From R-RK-3 sp963842775 (GTDB lineage Bacteria; Pseudomonadota; Alphaproteobacteria; Rhizobiales; Rhodomicrobiaceae): DNA of 64,000 nt. The translations under genes and the position numbers were made by a program. Positions 21,245-29,910 of this stretch are shown piece by piece. Where the stretch lies: positions 62,001 through 126,000 of the forward strand of contig CAWJHQ010000011.1 of NCBI GenBank assembly GCA_963842775.1. Direction: 5' to 3'. The first letter of the stretch is position 1, and every line of letters begins with the position of its first letter. The notes under the pieces are model-generated. The model did not search any database, was not told where the DNA came from, and worked only from the letters and a program-made list of their open reading frames with translations.

Positions 21245-21643
21245 TTATCGCGCCAGGAGTACCGTCAATAGCGCGTCGCGCAAATCCGTCGGACGCACCG
21301 GCTTATCGACACGCGGCGTGGCGGGTGCGTCCGGATATACGTCGGCGGCCTCGGCGTATGCGGTGCAGAACACAAACGGGATTTTCTGCCGTTTCAGCGA
21401 CTCGGCAAGGCGAAACGACAAGGTTCCACTCAAGTTGATATCCAGGATGGCACAATCAAAAACGGTGTCGGAAATCGCGGCCCGGGCCTGTTCGAAGCTA
21501 TAAACGATCTTTGCCACCGTGCCGCCCATGTCGGCCACCATGTCGCCGACGCGCTGCGCCTGCAGGATCTCATCTTCGACGATGAGAAATCGATAACCGG
21601 TCAGTGGTTGCGACGTTCGGGACAAAATGAGCATCCTGGGCAA
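21245..21643 (-). CDS. Single-domain response regulator
   Basis: The protein of 132 residues is one receiver domain. The acidic pocket is Glu23-Asp24 (FLIVEDE), the phosphorylation site Asp68 (CAILDINLSG), the switch Thr94 (FCTAYAE) and the conserved Lys114 (VDKPV). There is no output domain, so it probably acts through protein contacts, for example in a phosphorelay. No histidine kinase gene is adjacent. The N-terminal 15 residues are not part of the domain and the true start may be later. Confidence 0.93.
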   Translation of the reverse strand: MPRMLILSRTSQPLTGYRFLIVEDEILQAQRVGDMVADMGGTVAKIVYSFEQARAAISDTVFDCAILDINLSGTLSFRLAESLKRQKIPFVFCTAYAEAADVYPDAPATPRVDKPVRPTDLRDALLTVLLAR

Positions 21644-21774
21644 TTATCCTCCGATCTAATGCAATGCGTGAGCACGCAGTCGAGTTCCCGGATGCTGCAA
21701 CCTAACGGCGCTGCGTCATAAAAGTGCCACCATTTGAAGATGTCTGCCGATGGTCTGGGGCGAGGGGGGATGAT

Positions 21775-22110
21775 ATGCTGATATGGAACGGAAAAGGATA
21801 TCTGATCGCGGTCGCCGCGTTTATTTCTGCGCTTGGAGCTGAGTATCTGAGCGAGAGCTATTTCGCGGATCAGAATTACTATCAGGCGCATGGCTGGCCG
21901 CTCGCCGCTGCCCTGCTCGCCGCTGGGATCATATCCTGGTTTTTGGGCAGTTACCTGCATGCCAAGGGCAGCCGCACGGTGATCGACAAGGCGACGGGAC
22001 AGGAAATGACCGTTGGCGGCGACGATGCGCTGTTTTTCGTGCCCATGCGCTATTGGGGGCCGATCCTCGCCGTGACCGCCGCCGCCGTTCTTGTCTACCG
22101 CGGATTCTGA
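21775..22110 (+). CDS. Hypothetical two-helix membrane protein
   Basis: The ATG at 21775 follows GAGGGGGGATGAT and opens a 111-residue frame. It has membrane segments at about 8-25 (LIAVAAFISALGAEYL), 38-57 (PLAAALLAAGIISWFLGSYL) and a C-terminal hydrophobic stretch (GPILAVTAAAVLVY). Between them lies a polar loop, KGSRTVIDKATGQEMTVGG. The layout resembles small membrane proteins next to regulators, but I do not recognise a named family. Confidence 0.68.
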   Translation: MLIWNGKGYLIAVAAFISALGAEYLSESYFADQNYYQAHGWPLAAALLAAGIISWFLGSYLHAKGSRTVIDKATGQEMTVGGDDALFFVPMRYWGPILAVTAAAVLVYRGF

Positions 22111-22456
22111 CGCTCGCTAAGGAGGGCGGGGGCCGTCCGGTGGTGGGCGTTATTTGACGACCCGTCGAAGCACCCGCTCAGTGCCTGCCTGTCGGCGGCC
22201 GAAAGCCGCCTCGACTCCGATTATCGGGCGCTTGGCGCTGCAATTCCAGGCGACGGATCTGGATCGCGGATATTGCCGGAACGCGCCGTTCTATGGTAAT
22301 TAACTTTGCGCACCGTAAGCTGCCACACAGGGAGGCGAAAAATGTCTGTCACTTGCTGCCTCCTCGGCGATATTTGAGGCGCCGCGCCCCCGCACATAGT
22401 CGGGCGCTTGCTGATCTCCCACGATACTAACAGTCGCCGCCGGCGTTTTTTGCGCC
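22111..22456. other. Intergenic region
   Basis: This 346-base stretch carries a perfect GGCGGC...GCCGCC hairpin near 22195 with a short CGAAA-type loop but no T run. No convincing coding frame, RNA gene or dispersed repeat is seen. It must contain the promoter of the PcfJ-like gene, which I cannot locate. Confidence 0.45.
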
Positions 22457-23635
22457 GTGCTTACGGATGCCATGCAATTGAACGCACTTCGCGCTGTGCA
22501 GCACCCTGACGTGCCGCGACACGTGCTGCCGTCTTTGGTCGAACGTCGGCTTGCCCGATTTCCGGAACGCTTCCGCGCTTCGCTGCGTGCGCTTGCCGAT
22601 CGTCACCCGCGTCTGGCTGATCTTGCCGCGAGTTTTCCCGCACTGCTCTTTGCGCCGGCGGTGCCACGCCGCTCGTTCCGCCCGGAGACAGCCATCGCGC
22701 GGGTCATCGCCGGCGCTCGGCTCAGCGAGATTGCCAAACTCGCCGAAGTCCCTTTGTGGCTCCGGAAGCTGCCGCCGGGATCTTTCACATCACCGCTGCC
22801 CAGGCTGCCCGATAGTGACTTCATTCGCCGGCAGATCGCAAACCATTTGCCGCGTTCGCCGCGTCTCGCGCCCCAATGGCTGCAGGCGGTGGCTCAAGCC
22901 GCTGGGTGGGGCGATGAGCGTATAGCGCTCTGGACCGCACAGCAAATCGTCAGCGAAGGAGGGCTCCGCAAGGTCCGGCCGTTTCGCCTTATTTGCCTTT
23001 GGGCGTGGTATTCACGACGGCCGGAAGCCCAAGGTCATCTCTTCATCGACCGGCCCTGGAACAACAGCATGGGCTTCGGACTGGCGGATCGGGCAGCAGT
23101 GCTATGGCATACGAAAGTGGCGCTGCACGTCAATGTCGGGGACGAGCCCGTCGCGGATATGTGGCTGCGGCCCTCCGGCGTATGCGGCTACGAGTTCGTA
23201 CCGCTTCGCACGGCTGCCGAAATCGCCACGGAGGCCGGGGCCATGAGGAATTGCCTGATGAGCTACGGCGGAGACGTCGCGCGGAATTCCTCGCGGCTCT
23301 GGAGCATGCGGAAAGACGGCGAGCGCGTCGCGACCCTGCTGGTTGCCGCGCGCCGCTACCGAGATCCCCTGCCGAACATCGCCCAGATGGAGAGAGCGGG
23401 AAACCAGAAATGCTCACCCGAGGAGTGGTGGGCCGCAAGGCAGTGGCTGCACACTCACGATCTGTCCCGTATCAAGGTCGATATTATCGAGGAAGCGCGG
23501 GCGCCGCTTATTCGAGCGCGCTGGGTGCCGATGCGGCGCCCTTATTGGCTGGCCAAGCGGCGTATCCCGGACTGGCTGCAGCTGAAGCCGTCGAGGGATG
23601 CGCTCAATGCGCTGCTGCATTACAACACCCGTTGA
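22457..23635 (+). CDS. PcfJ-like domain protein
   Basis: This protein has up to 392 residues. Its C-terminal half carries a segment resembling the PcfJ-like family: GAMRNCLMSYGGDVARNSSRLWSMRK, here split as GAMRNCLMSY and SSRLWSMRKDGERVATLLVA. The N-terminal 200 residues are helical, basic and rich in Arg, Leu and Pro, without recognised motifs. Start choice is open: GTG 22457 or ATG 22472, neither with a clear ribosome site. PcfJ proteins are best known from conjugative and mobile elements, yet no such genes are nearby. The function is unknown. Confidence 0.72.
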   Translation: MLTDAMQLNALRAVQHPDVPRHVLPSLVERRLARFPERFRASLRALADRHPRLADLAASFPALLFAPAVPRRSFRPETAIARVIAGARLSEIAKLAEVPLWLRKLPPGSFTSPLPRLPDSDFIRRQIANHLPRSPRLAPQWLQAVAQAAGWGDERIALWTAQQIVSEGGLRKVRPFRLICLWAWYSRRPEAQGHLFIDRPWNNSMGFGLADRAAVLWHTKVALHVNVGDEPVADMWLRPSGVCGYEFVPLRTAAEIATEAGAMRNCLMSYGGDVARNSSRLWSMRKDGERVATLLVAARRYRDPLPNIAQMERAGNQKCSPEEWWAARQWLHTHDLSRIKVDIIEEARAPLIRARWVPMRRPYWLAKRRIPDWLQLKPSRDALNALLHYNTR

Positions 23636-23806
23636 TCGAGGCGCTGACTCCACGGGCTCTCAGCCGCGCAGCGCGATCAGGGCGTCTATAGTGGAAATGG
23701 CTCGCCATCAGCGGGTGCCGGGATTGCTGATGGTCGAGCAGGACGGTACGCTGCATGGGCGCTCGAAAATTGCCGATGGCGCATCCAGGCCATCACGCGC
23801 AAGGCA

Positions 23807-23851
23807 GGAATCCAGTATTCCGGAGGGGGTCACCGTTTACTGGATTCCCGC
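23807..23851. repeat. Diverged copy of the dispersed ATCCAGTA...TACTGGAT palindromic repeat
   Basis: The inverted arms GGAATCCAGTA and TACTGGATTCCCGC flank a short centre. The arms match the inner part of the repeats at 47953-48031 and 63819-63897, but the outer GC-rich stems are lost. It lies between the PcfJ-like gene and the VOC gene. Confidence 0.65.
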
Positions 23852-23889
23852 TGAGCATCGGAGGAAACGCCGGACGCACAAGATCCGGG

Positions 23890-24369
23890 CTAACGCCGTT
23901 TCCGCGGAGCGGCGGCCAATTTCGCGGCCGGGGTTGGCTTCGTAGGCTCGTTCATGGCCCAAATCACGCCGAACGGGTCGCGAAGCTGGCCATAGCGATC
24001 GCCCCAGAACATCAACTGCACCGGCATCACGCTTTCGGCGCCGGCCTTGATGGCGCGCTCCCACCACGCGTCGATATCGTTCACGGGGAGCATCATGCTG
24101 AACCCCTGCGGCGGTTGATGCGGGTGGCCATATTCAGGATACACGTCGCACAGCATGATCGAGCTGCCATTGAGATGCAGATGGATGTGCATGGTCCGCC
24201 CGCTCTCGTCGACGGGATTGCGGTAGACTTCGGTTGCGCCGAAGGCACGCTGGTAAAACTCAGCTGCTTCCGTCGCGCCATTTACCTGCAGATAGGCGAC
24301 GACGCCCCCAAGTGTCTCGGCCGTGGTGGGTTGAATGTCAGCTTCGATCTTCTTGCGCTTGACGTTCAT
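23890..24369 (-). CDS. VOC family (PhnB/glyoxalase-like) protein
   Basis: The start ATG at 24369 follows GGAG with good spacing and gives 159 residues. The fold is the paired beta-alpha-beta-beta-beta VOC module: GGVVAYLQVNGATEAAEFYQ with an AFGATEV strand, then HLHLNGSSIMLCDVYPEYG and the second half LPVNDIDAWWERAIKAGAE ending in WGDRYGQLRDPFGVIWAM, the PhnB-type signature. PhnB-like members include metal-binding enzymes and proteins of no known reaction. The C-terminal tail is rich in Lys, Ala and Pro. Confidence 0.88.
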   Translation of the reverse strand: MNVKRKKIEADIQPTTAETLGGVVAYLQVNGATEAAEFYQRAFGATEVYRNPVDESGRTMHIHLHLNGSSIMLCDVYPEYGHPHQPPQGFSMMLPVNDIDAWWERAIKAGAESVMPVQLMFWGDRYGQLRDPFGVIWAMNEPTKPTPAAKLAAAPRKRR

Positions 24370-24539
24370 TATGGTCTCCATGGGTTCGAAATTGTGCATG
24401 AGATGCACTTTGCTCCCCAAGGACGAGCGTGCCGCCGTCATCCCGACAGCCGATCAATTTTTTTTGAGATGGCCGGACCGCGCGGATTTGCTGTTTCAAG
24501 GCGGGGGGCAAGCGGGAACGGACGGCGCCCTCACGATGT

Positions 24540-25451
24540 TCATCCGCCCGGCACGATTTCCGCAAGCCGGCGCTTGGCGTCCGGATTGCCGAGTTCGGCG
24601 GCGCGCTCATACCATTTCAGCGCCACAGTCATGTTGGGCGCGAGGGCCGGCGCCGGTGACGGTGCGGCATGGGCCGGGTCATAACTACGTGCCAGCGCAA
24701 GAGCGCCTGCCGCGCTGCCGCGCGCCGCCAATTCCTCGAAGATGAGACGCGCCGCCGCGATGCCGCCTTGCTGCAGGACTTCCTTGCCCCGCTCCAGCAA
24801 CACAGCTTCGTCCTGGGGCGCGAGGGGCGCCGCTTGCGTCTGCTGCCGGACTGGCTTTTTCGGCGTCTCGGGTTTCGGTGCCGCGGCGGTCGGCACTTCG
24901 GTCTTCGCGAATGGAGCGCCGATCGCGGCAACGCTCTCACGCGGGCGGACAGCGACGCTGACGCTCGACTCCGCCAGAATGCGGTTATTCGGGCCAATCA
25001 GATGAAATCCGAGCTGGAAACGCGCATTCATTCCCTGCCTGGAGATGAGACGCAACGTGCGCGCCTCTCGCAGCGGCACCACCCAGATGCGGCCGGTCGC
25101 CATGCCCGCCGACACGCTGACACCTTCCGGGATGTTGCGTATCAAGATGAAGGTGCCCTCCTCAGCGCCAGCATCGCGCAGTTCGGCGGGCGACGGGATT
25201 ACCATGGCGATGGGCGTGTCTTTTCCCGGCTCGGCCTCAATGTCCTGAACGGAGAAGCTCAAACCATTCGCCCCCGCAACGCGCGTGGCGTCCTCACGTG
25301 ATACGGCCAACGTGGCGGGATGTCCCGAGATCGTGCCCGCGACGGCTTGCGGAATTCGAGCGTTGCCGAGGAGAACGGCCAAGCCGCACGCCATGGCCCT
25401 GCACGTCTTCAGGCGCCGATCACACGCATCCATTCCCCCGTTCATGCACAT
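24540..25451 (-). CDS. Exported protein with Sel1-like repeat at C-terminus
   Basis: The frame of up to 303 residues has a probable signal peptide (CRAMACGLAVLLGNARIPQAVAG). A beta-rich region follows (LSFSVQDIEAEPGKDTPIAM, then GTFILIRNIPEGVSVS), then a Pro/Ala/Lys linker and a C-terminal helical Sel1-like unit (VALKWYERAAELGNPDAKRRL). Helical TPR/Sel1 units bind proteins, so a periplasmic scaffold role is possible. The start is uncertain among ATG 25451, 25433 and later codons. There is no recognised neighbour function. Confidence 0.72.
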   Translation of the reverse strand: MCMNGGMDACDRRLKTCRAMACGLAVLLGNARIPQAVAGTISGHPATLAVSREDATRVAGANGLSFSVQDIEAEPGKDTPIAMVIPSPAELRDAGAEEGTFILIRNIPEGVSVSAGMATGRIWVVPLREARTLRLISRQGMNARFQLGFHLIGPNNRILAESSVSVAVRPRESVAAIGAPFAKTEVPTAAAPKPETPKKPVRQQTQAAPLAPQDEAVLLERGKEVLQQGGIAAARLIFEELAARGSAAGALALARSYDPAHAAPSPAPALAPNMTVALKWYERAAELGNPDAKRRLAEIVPGG

Positions 25452-25574
25452 CCCTCAGGCTCGAGCGCCATGCTCTGCTGCTGACGCATTCACTCGGTTC
25501 ATGCATCCCCATCCTGGCTTTTTTCTTGGACCAATTTTCCAGCTGCGGTCTGCCGCCGCCGCCGGATCGAGACA

Positions 25575-26684
25575 TTAGCGAGGGGTGCGAGTTTGCCATT
25601 GCATGAATTCTTGGAAAAGCGCCTCTCGCTCCGTGGGTGATTTCTCGGTGAGGTCGCTTGCCGTGGGCTGGGTCGAAGCGCTGACGGTGTTCACGCCCAT
25701 CTCCTTGAGCATCCGTTCGGCGATCTCTGAGCGTGTCCAGCCGGGAATGGTTGCCGCGAGATTGACGTCCTTCCACTTCTCGTGGAACGGCCCTTCCTGC
25801 AGCTTTTTGAAATTCTTGAAGAAGCTGGTGATGAATTTTTCGACCCGCTGATAGCGATCGGTTCCCTTCGGCCAATTATAGACCGCCAGTATGTCAGGCA
25901 CCGCGATGGTGGTGATCGTTTCGCCTTCGGGGATCAGCTTGGGGTAGTCCTTGCTTGTGAGCTGGCCGAGGACGTATTTATCGGCGAAATGCTTTGCATA
26001 TTCCGAGACGGAGACCGACAGGAAGCGGAAGCCCGAACCTTCCGGCACCTTCGTGAACGTGTCCATCGGCTTGCCGCCGACGCGCATCGCCGCGGAAATC
26101 TCACCCTTCTTCATCATTTCAAGGCCGATGGCATGATCGACCTTGATCATTTCAACATCGATGCCCAGCGCCTTCAGCACGATCGGCGCGGTCGTATGAG
26201 CGGCGTTCCCCGCCGTGCCGATATTGATCTTCTTGCCGCGCAGGTCTTCCAGGCTTTGGATCTCAGGCCGGACCAGTATGTGAAGCTCGGCATCGTAAAG
26301 TCGCGTGATGTAATGAATCCGATTCCTCATGTTTACATTCAGCGTCTTTTTAAAATATTCGAAATTATCGGATTTCGTGAACGCAACATCCACATTACGC
26401 AAATAGAGCAGGTCTTCGATATTGCCCACCGATCCGTATGTGATCATCGGGATCACGCGCAGATTGTCGCCGTCGTCGAGCACCTTGGCGATATCCTGGG
26501 CCAGTGTCGGGTAGGCCGCGCCGAGCTGCCCGCAGGCGATGCCGACCGTGCCGCTGTTTTTGCGCTCCTTGAGCGCGTTTTCCGGTGAGGGCGCCTCGGT
26601 CTGAGCCGTCTGGGCACAAAGGGGAAGTGTTCCAAAGCCAGCTAAGACGGCAAAAAACGCCAGCATGCGCAGGACATATCCCAT
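25575..26684 (-). CDS. TAXI family TRAP transporter solute-binding protein (orphan)
   Basis: The ATG at 26684 follows GAGGAT and begins a signal peptide (MGYVLRMLAFFAVLAGFG). The mature protein shows the TAXI pattern: CGQLGAAYPTLAQDIAKVL, VIPMITYGSVGNIEDLLYLR, a DVAFTKSDNFEYF strand and LEDLRGKKINIGTAGNAAHT. TAXI proteins deliver dicarboxylates, amino acids or related acids to fused TRAP permeases in the cytoplasmic membrane. No permease gene is adjacent; the nearest is at 48064. Its partner may be elsewhere, or it may serve as a sensor. An upstream in-frame start at 26738 lacks a ribosome site. Confidence 0.9.
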   Translation of the reverse strand: MGYVLRMLAFFAVLAGFGTLPLCAQTAQTEAPSPENALKERKNSGTVGIACGQLGAAYPTLAQDIAKVLDDGDNLRVIPMITYGSVGNIEDLLYLRNVDVAFTKSDNFEYFKKTLNVNMRNRIHYITRLYDAELHILVRPEIQSLEDLRGKKINIGTAGNAAHTTAPIVLKALGIDVEMIKVDHAIGLEMMKKGEISAAMRVGGKPMDTFTKVPEGSGFRFLSVSVSEYAKHFADKYVLGQLTSKDYPKLIPEGETITTIAVPDILAVYNWPKGTDRYQRVEKFITSFFKNFKKLQEGPFHEKWKDVNLAATIPGWTRSEIAERMLKEMGVNTVSASTQPTASDLTEKSPTEREALFQEFMQWQTRTPR

Positions 26685-26762
26685 ATTTATCCTCGAATGG
26701 CAGTAATAACAGAGAATTAGAAAGGCGCATTTAAGCATCTTTCTTGAAGACTGTAATTGCGG

Positions 26763-27449
26763 TTATTTGGAGGCGGTCTGTGCAATCTTGTGGAGAGCAT
26801 CAGGAGTGACCCGTCCGATGGTTTCGTAACCTGGATCACCTTGCTTGGGCTCAAAGACTGCGAATTCGCCTTCCTTCATATTGGCGAAATCCAGCCCTGC
26901 TGCCGTCTTGATGTTGGGCACATGGCCTATGATGACTGTGTTCTTGCCTGCCGCCGGAGCTGCCGCGAACAGCTTGCGCAGGGCGGCGCCGCGCCGCTCG
27001 CTCTCGTCCTTGCTGACCGCGGGTTCACCGCTGTCATTATTGAGATCAGCGTTTTCGGTGGCTTGATCGAAGCCCATCAACTTCGCTGTTTCCTTGGCGC
27101 GGCAGAATTGGCTGGTGACGACCGCCTGGACCGGGATTTTCGCAGCCTTGAAAGATTCCCCGAGCTTTACTGCGTTTTCCTGGCCTTCCTTGCTGAGTAT
27201 GCGCTGCTTGGAGCAGTCGCTCATATTGGAAAGGTCGCCGTCTTTTGTGGAGCTGTCCGTCTGGGTGTGGCGGACGTAGAGCACGTAGCCCCCCTTATTG
27301 AGCTTCCCGAGTATGTCCCCTGCGGTCGGGGCGGGTGCTTCCGCCGCCGTGCTCGTCGTCTGTGCGAAGCCGGAGTGCGTGCCGCCGATCCACAGACACG
27401 CCGCCGCGAGCAAGGCGAAACGGCCGCCATGAGATGTAATACTTATCAC
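26763..27449 (-). CDS. Exported histidine phosphatase family protein
   Basis: The 228-residue protein has a signal peptide (FALLAAACLWIGGTHSGFAQ). The histidine-phosphatase signature follows as YVLYVRHTQTD with Arg60 and phospho-acceptor His61, and the second catalytic His is in TVIIGHVPNI. RAKETAKLM supplies the usual Arg of the phosphate pocket. Periplasmic members hydrolyse phosphomonoesters. It precedes the TAXI gene on the same strand with a 78-base gap, so co-transcription is possible but a functional link is not evident. Confidence 0.9.
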   Translation of the reverse strand: MISITSHGGRFALLAAACLWIGGTHSGFAQTTSTAAEAPAPTAGDILGKLNKGGYVLYVRHTQTDSSTKDGDLSNMSDCSKQRILSKEGQENAVKLGESFKAAKIPVQAVVTSQFCRAKETAKLMGFDQATENADLNNDSGEPAVSKDESERRGAALRKLFAAAPAAGKNTVIIGHVPNIKTAAGLDFANMKEGEFAVFEPKQGDPGYETIGRVTPDALHKIAQTASK

Positions 27450-27886
27450 TAACTACTCCCGTGATTTGATTATGGAAAGTTACCTTGAACATTCCACAGG
27501 AGGATGCGAGTAGGCGCGAGAAAATGTCAACGTTCCCGCTTCATAAAACAGCAGCTATGAGCTGGATTTGAAAATTCAGCTTCACTCGAGCCTATATTCA
27601 TCGCAATTCGTGGCATAATGCGTGGCGAATGCGTAGGTTTTTTGGCAGTGCCATTTCATGTGTGCCGCTCGGATAATCTACAGGACACACACTATTGTAC
27701 AAACGGAGGTGCCTGCGCATCGGTGATGATGCGTATATTATCGTCATCTGAGCAGATTTCTGCCGATTACCCAGAAAATCTGCCTCAGGCCATTGTTTTT
27801 GCATAGTTTTTGCGAAAGCCGGACAGATGGATCTCTCCTTCACGGAGGTCATGTTTTTCGCAATGATGCGTAGCCGGAGGATATGA
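27450..27886. other. Intergenic region upstream of the bufferin operon
   Basis: This 437-base stretch separates the histidine phosphatase (minus) from bufA (plus). It is the most AT-rich part of the area. Near 27832-27850 there is a short CTCC-TTCAC-GGAG hairpin, and the ribosome site GGAGGATATGA precedes bufA. No coding frame is convincing. In Caulobacter such operons answer to copper through an ECF sigma factor; I could not find a clear match to that promoter type here. Confidence 0.45.
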
Positions 27887-28180
27887 ATGACAGTTCGGAA
27901 TACCAGTCTCACTTTAGGCGCTGCGATTGCCGCGGCCATGGCAATTGCGGCAGAAACCGCCACCGCGGCGGAGAGCAAGAATGAGAAATGTTATGGCATT
28001 TCGAAAGCCGGTGAGAACGACTGCGCCGCGAGCAACAGCAACACTTGCGCCGGCACGTCGAAGGTCGACTATGACCCGCTTGCCTGGAAGCTGGTTCCCA
28101 AGGGCACCTGCGAAGCAATGGAGGTGACCTTGAAGGACGGCAAAACGCGCAAGGGCGCACTCGAAGCCATCAAAAGTTGA
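27887..28180 (+). CDS. bufA: Bufferin-type metallophore precursor (DUF2282, BufA1-like)
   Basis: The 97-residue precursor has a signal peptide (LTLGAAIAAAMAIAAETATA) and the four conserved cysteines of the family: Cys35 (EKCYGISKAG), Cys46 (NDCAAS), Cys54 (NTCAGTSKV) and Cys75 (PKGTCEAM). Known biology: MNIO enzymes with a BufC partner convert selected cysteines of such peptides to thiooxazole-type heterocycles, producing periplasmic copper-binding bufferins. The gene starts behind GGAGGATATGA and leads the bufABC-doxX operon. Copper as the metal here is inference from the family. Confidence 0.95.
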   Translation: MTVRNTSLTLGAAIAAAMAIAAETATAAESKNEKCYGISKAGENDCAASNSNTCAGTSKVDYDPLAWKLVPKGTCEAMEVTLKDGKTRKGALEAIKS

Positions 28181-28184
28181 CGTG

Positions 28185-29081
28185 ATGAATTGGCAGTCCG
28201 GCATTGCGATGCTCGAACCGCGCGTTGCCGCTACGGTCCCGGCCCGCGCAGGGGTGGGGCTGAAGCCGGAGCATTATCGCGACATCCTCGAAGGCACGCC
28301 CGATCTCGGCTGGTTCGAGGTGCATCCGGAAAATTACATGGGGGCGGGCGGTCCTCCGCATCACGTCTTGGAACGGGTGCGTGCGCAATATCCTCTTTCG
28401 CTGCACGGCGTCGGTCTTTCGATCGGCGGGGCCGGGCCGCTTGATGGCAAGCATCTGGCGCGGCTCAAATCGCTTGTCGAGCGCTATGAGCCAGGGCTCT
28501 TCTCGGAGCATCTGGCCTGGTCCACCCATGAGGGCGCCTATCTCGGCGATCTGCTGCCGCTTCCGTATACGGAGGAAACATTGGCGCATGTCGCACGCCA
28601 TGTCGAGGAAACGCAAAGCTTCATCGGCAGGCGAATGCTCATCGAAAACCCGTCGACCTATGTACGCTTTGCTGAAAGCGACATGAGCGAAATCGACTTC
28701 CTCATGGCCCTCGTGGCGCGCACGGGCTGCGGCCTGCTCCTCGACGTCAACAATGTGTTCGTGTCGGCAGCAAATCATCATTATGACGCGGGTGCGTATA
28801 TCGACGCCTTTCCCGTCGAACATGTGGGTGAAATCCACCTCGCCGGCCACGCGGAAATCGAGGACGACGATGGCGAGCCGCTGCTGATCGATGCGCATGA
28901 CCGGTCCGTGCGGGACGAGGTCTGGCGGCTTTACGAACGGGCGATCAGCCGCGCTGGGCCAATTCCGACCCTGATCGAATGGGACAGCGACATTCCTGCT
29001 TGGCCGGTGCTTTTCGAGGAAGCGGCGCGCGCCGAGCGGATCATTCGGGACCGCCGTACGAACGATGCCCGATCCCGCTGA
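28185..29081 (+). CDS. bufB: Multinuclear non-haem iron oxidative enzyme BufB (DUF692)
   Basis: The 298-residue protein belongs to the MNIO (DUF692) family, TIM-barrel iron enzymes that oxidise peptide cysteines. Likely metal ligands sit in LHGVGLSIGG, SEHLAWS, IENPSTYVRF, LLLDVNNVFVSAANH, VGEIHLAGHAE, LLIDAHDRSV and the final LIEWDSDIPAW. It follows bufA by four bases, starting at ATG 28185 (a GTG at 28182 is adjacent), and its end overlaps bufC. It should install the modification on the DUF2282 precursor in the cytoplasm before export. Confidence 0.95.
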   Translation: MNWQSGIAMLEPRVAATVPARAGVGLKPEHYRDILEGTPDLGWFEVHPENYMGAGGPPHHVLERVRAQYPLSLHGVGLSIGGAGPLDGKHLARLKSLVERYEPGLFSEHLAWSTHEGAYLGDLLPLPYTEETLAHVARHVEETQSFIGRRMLIENPSTYVRFAESDMSEIDFLMALVARTGCGLLLDVNNVFVSAANHHYDAGAYIDAFPVEHVGEIHLAGHAEIEDDDGEPLLIDAHDRSVRDEVWRLYERAISRAGPIPTLIEWDSDIPAWPVLFEEAARAERIIRDRRTNDARSR

Positions 29082-29910
29082 CAGGCCGGCGTCGCTGGCG
29101 GATATCCAAACCGAATTCGCGGCCAAACTTGCCGGTCGCGGCAATGCCGTGCCTGGCAGTATCGTCAGCCACAATTCCGCCAATCCGCAAAAGCGCTTCA
29201 ACGTCTATCGCAACAACGCGGCCGCCACGCTGACCGAAGCTCTGCGCGGGCGTTATCCTGTTGTTGAAAGGCTCGTGGGGGAGGCATTCTTCAAGGCGGC
29301 GGCGCACCATTTCGCCGTGGAGAACCCGCCGCATTCGCCGGCGCTTTTCGAGTTCGGTGGCGGCTTTCCGGATTTCCTCGCCGCGTTCGAGCCGGCGCAA
29401 ACATTGCCCTATCTGCCCGATGTCGCCCGTCTCGAATGGCTGCGCCATATGGCCTATCACGCGCCGGATGCCGAGCCGATGCAGATCGCGGCGCTGGGTG
29501 ATGTGCCGCCAGAGCACGCCGGCGGCATCGTGCTGCGGCTGCATCCTTCCGCCCGGCTACTGATTTCGGATTATCCCGTGGTCTCAATCTGGGAGACCAA
29601 TTTCGCGGATGAGGTGGTGCGCAGGATTGGGCCCGACATGGCGGCGGAAGCTGCCCTCATCCTTCGCCCGAGGCTCGAAGTCAAAGTCATGCGGCTCGGG
29701 CCGGGCGGCGCCGTCTTTCTCGGCGAGATAGAGCGCGGCGCCCGTCTCGCCGTAGCGGAAGAGTGGGCGACCCGAGGCGGCCCGGACTTCTCGCTCGCGG
29801 AAGCGCTCGGCGCGCTTTTGGCCGCTGGCGCCTTCGTGGGCTTTTCACTAGACATGAGAAGGGTTAATCAGGGGGAGCATCATGAAAAGTCTGTATTTCC
29901 GCGCTGCTGA
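29065..29910 (+). CDS. bufC: BufC/HvfC-type precursor-recognition partner (DUF2063)
   Basis: This 281-residue protein has the N-terminal DUF2063 domain: SLADIQTEFAAKL, QKRFNVYRNNAAATLTEALR, YPVVERLVGEAFF. A mixed C-terminal domain follows (LHPSARLLISDYPVVSIW). In characterised systems this partner binds the precursor and the MNIO enzyme. It overlaps bufB by 17 bases and the following doxX gene by 29 bases, so the last ten or so residues share DNA with the doxX start. Confidence 0.93.
   Translation: MPDPADRPASLADIQTEFAAKLAGRGNAVPGSIVSHNSANPQKRFNVYRNNAAATLTEALRGRYPVVERLVGEAFFKAAAHHFAVENPPHSPALFEFGGGFPDFLAAFEPAQTLPYLPDVARLEWLRHMAYHAPDAEPMQIAALGDVPPEHAGGIVLRLHPSARLLISDYPVVSIWETNFADEVVRRIGPDMAAEAALILRPRLEVKVMRLGPGGAVFLGEIERGARLAVAEEWATRGGPDFSLAEALGALLAAGAFVGFSLDMRRVNQGEHHEKSVFPRC

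Noticed and set aside
27598..27978. A minus-strand coding frame upstream of bufA
   Set aside because: It overlaps the bufA signal-peptide region antisense, has no ribosome site and no sensible composition.
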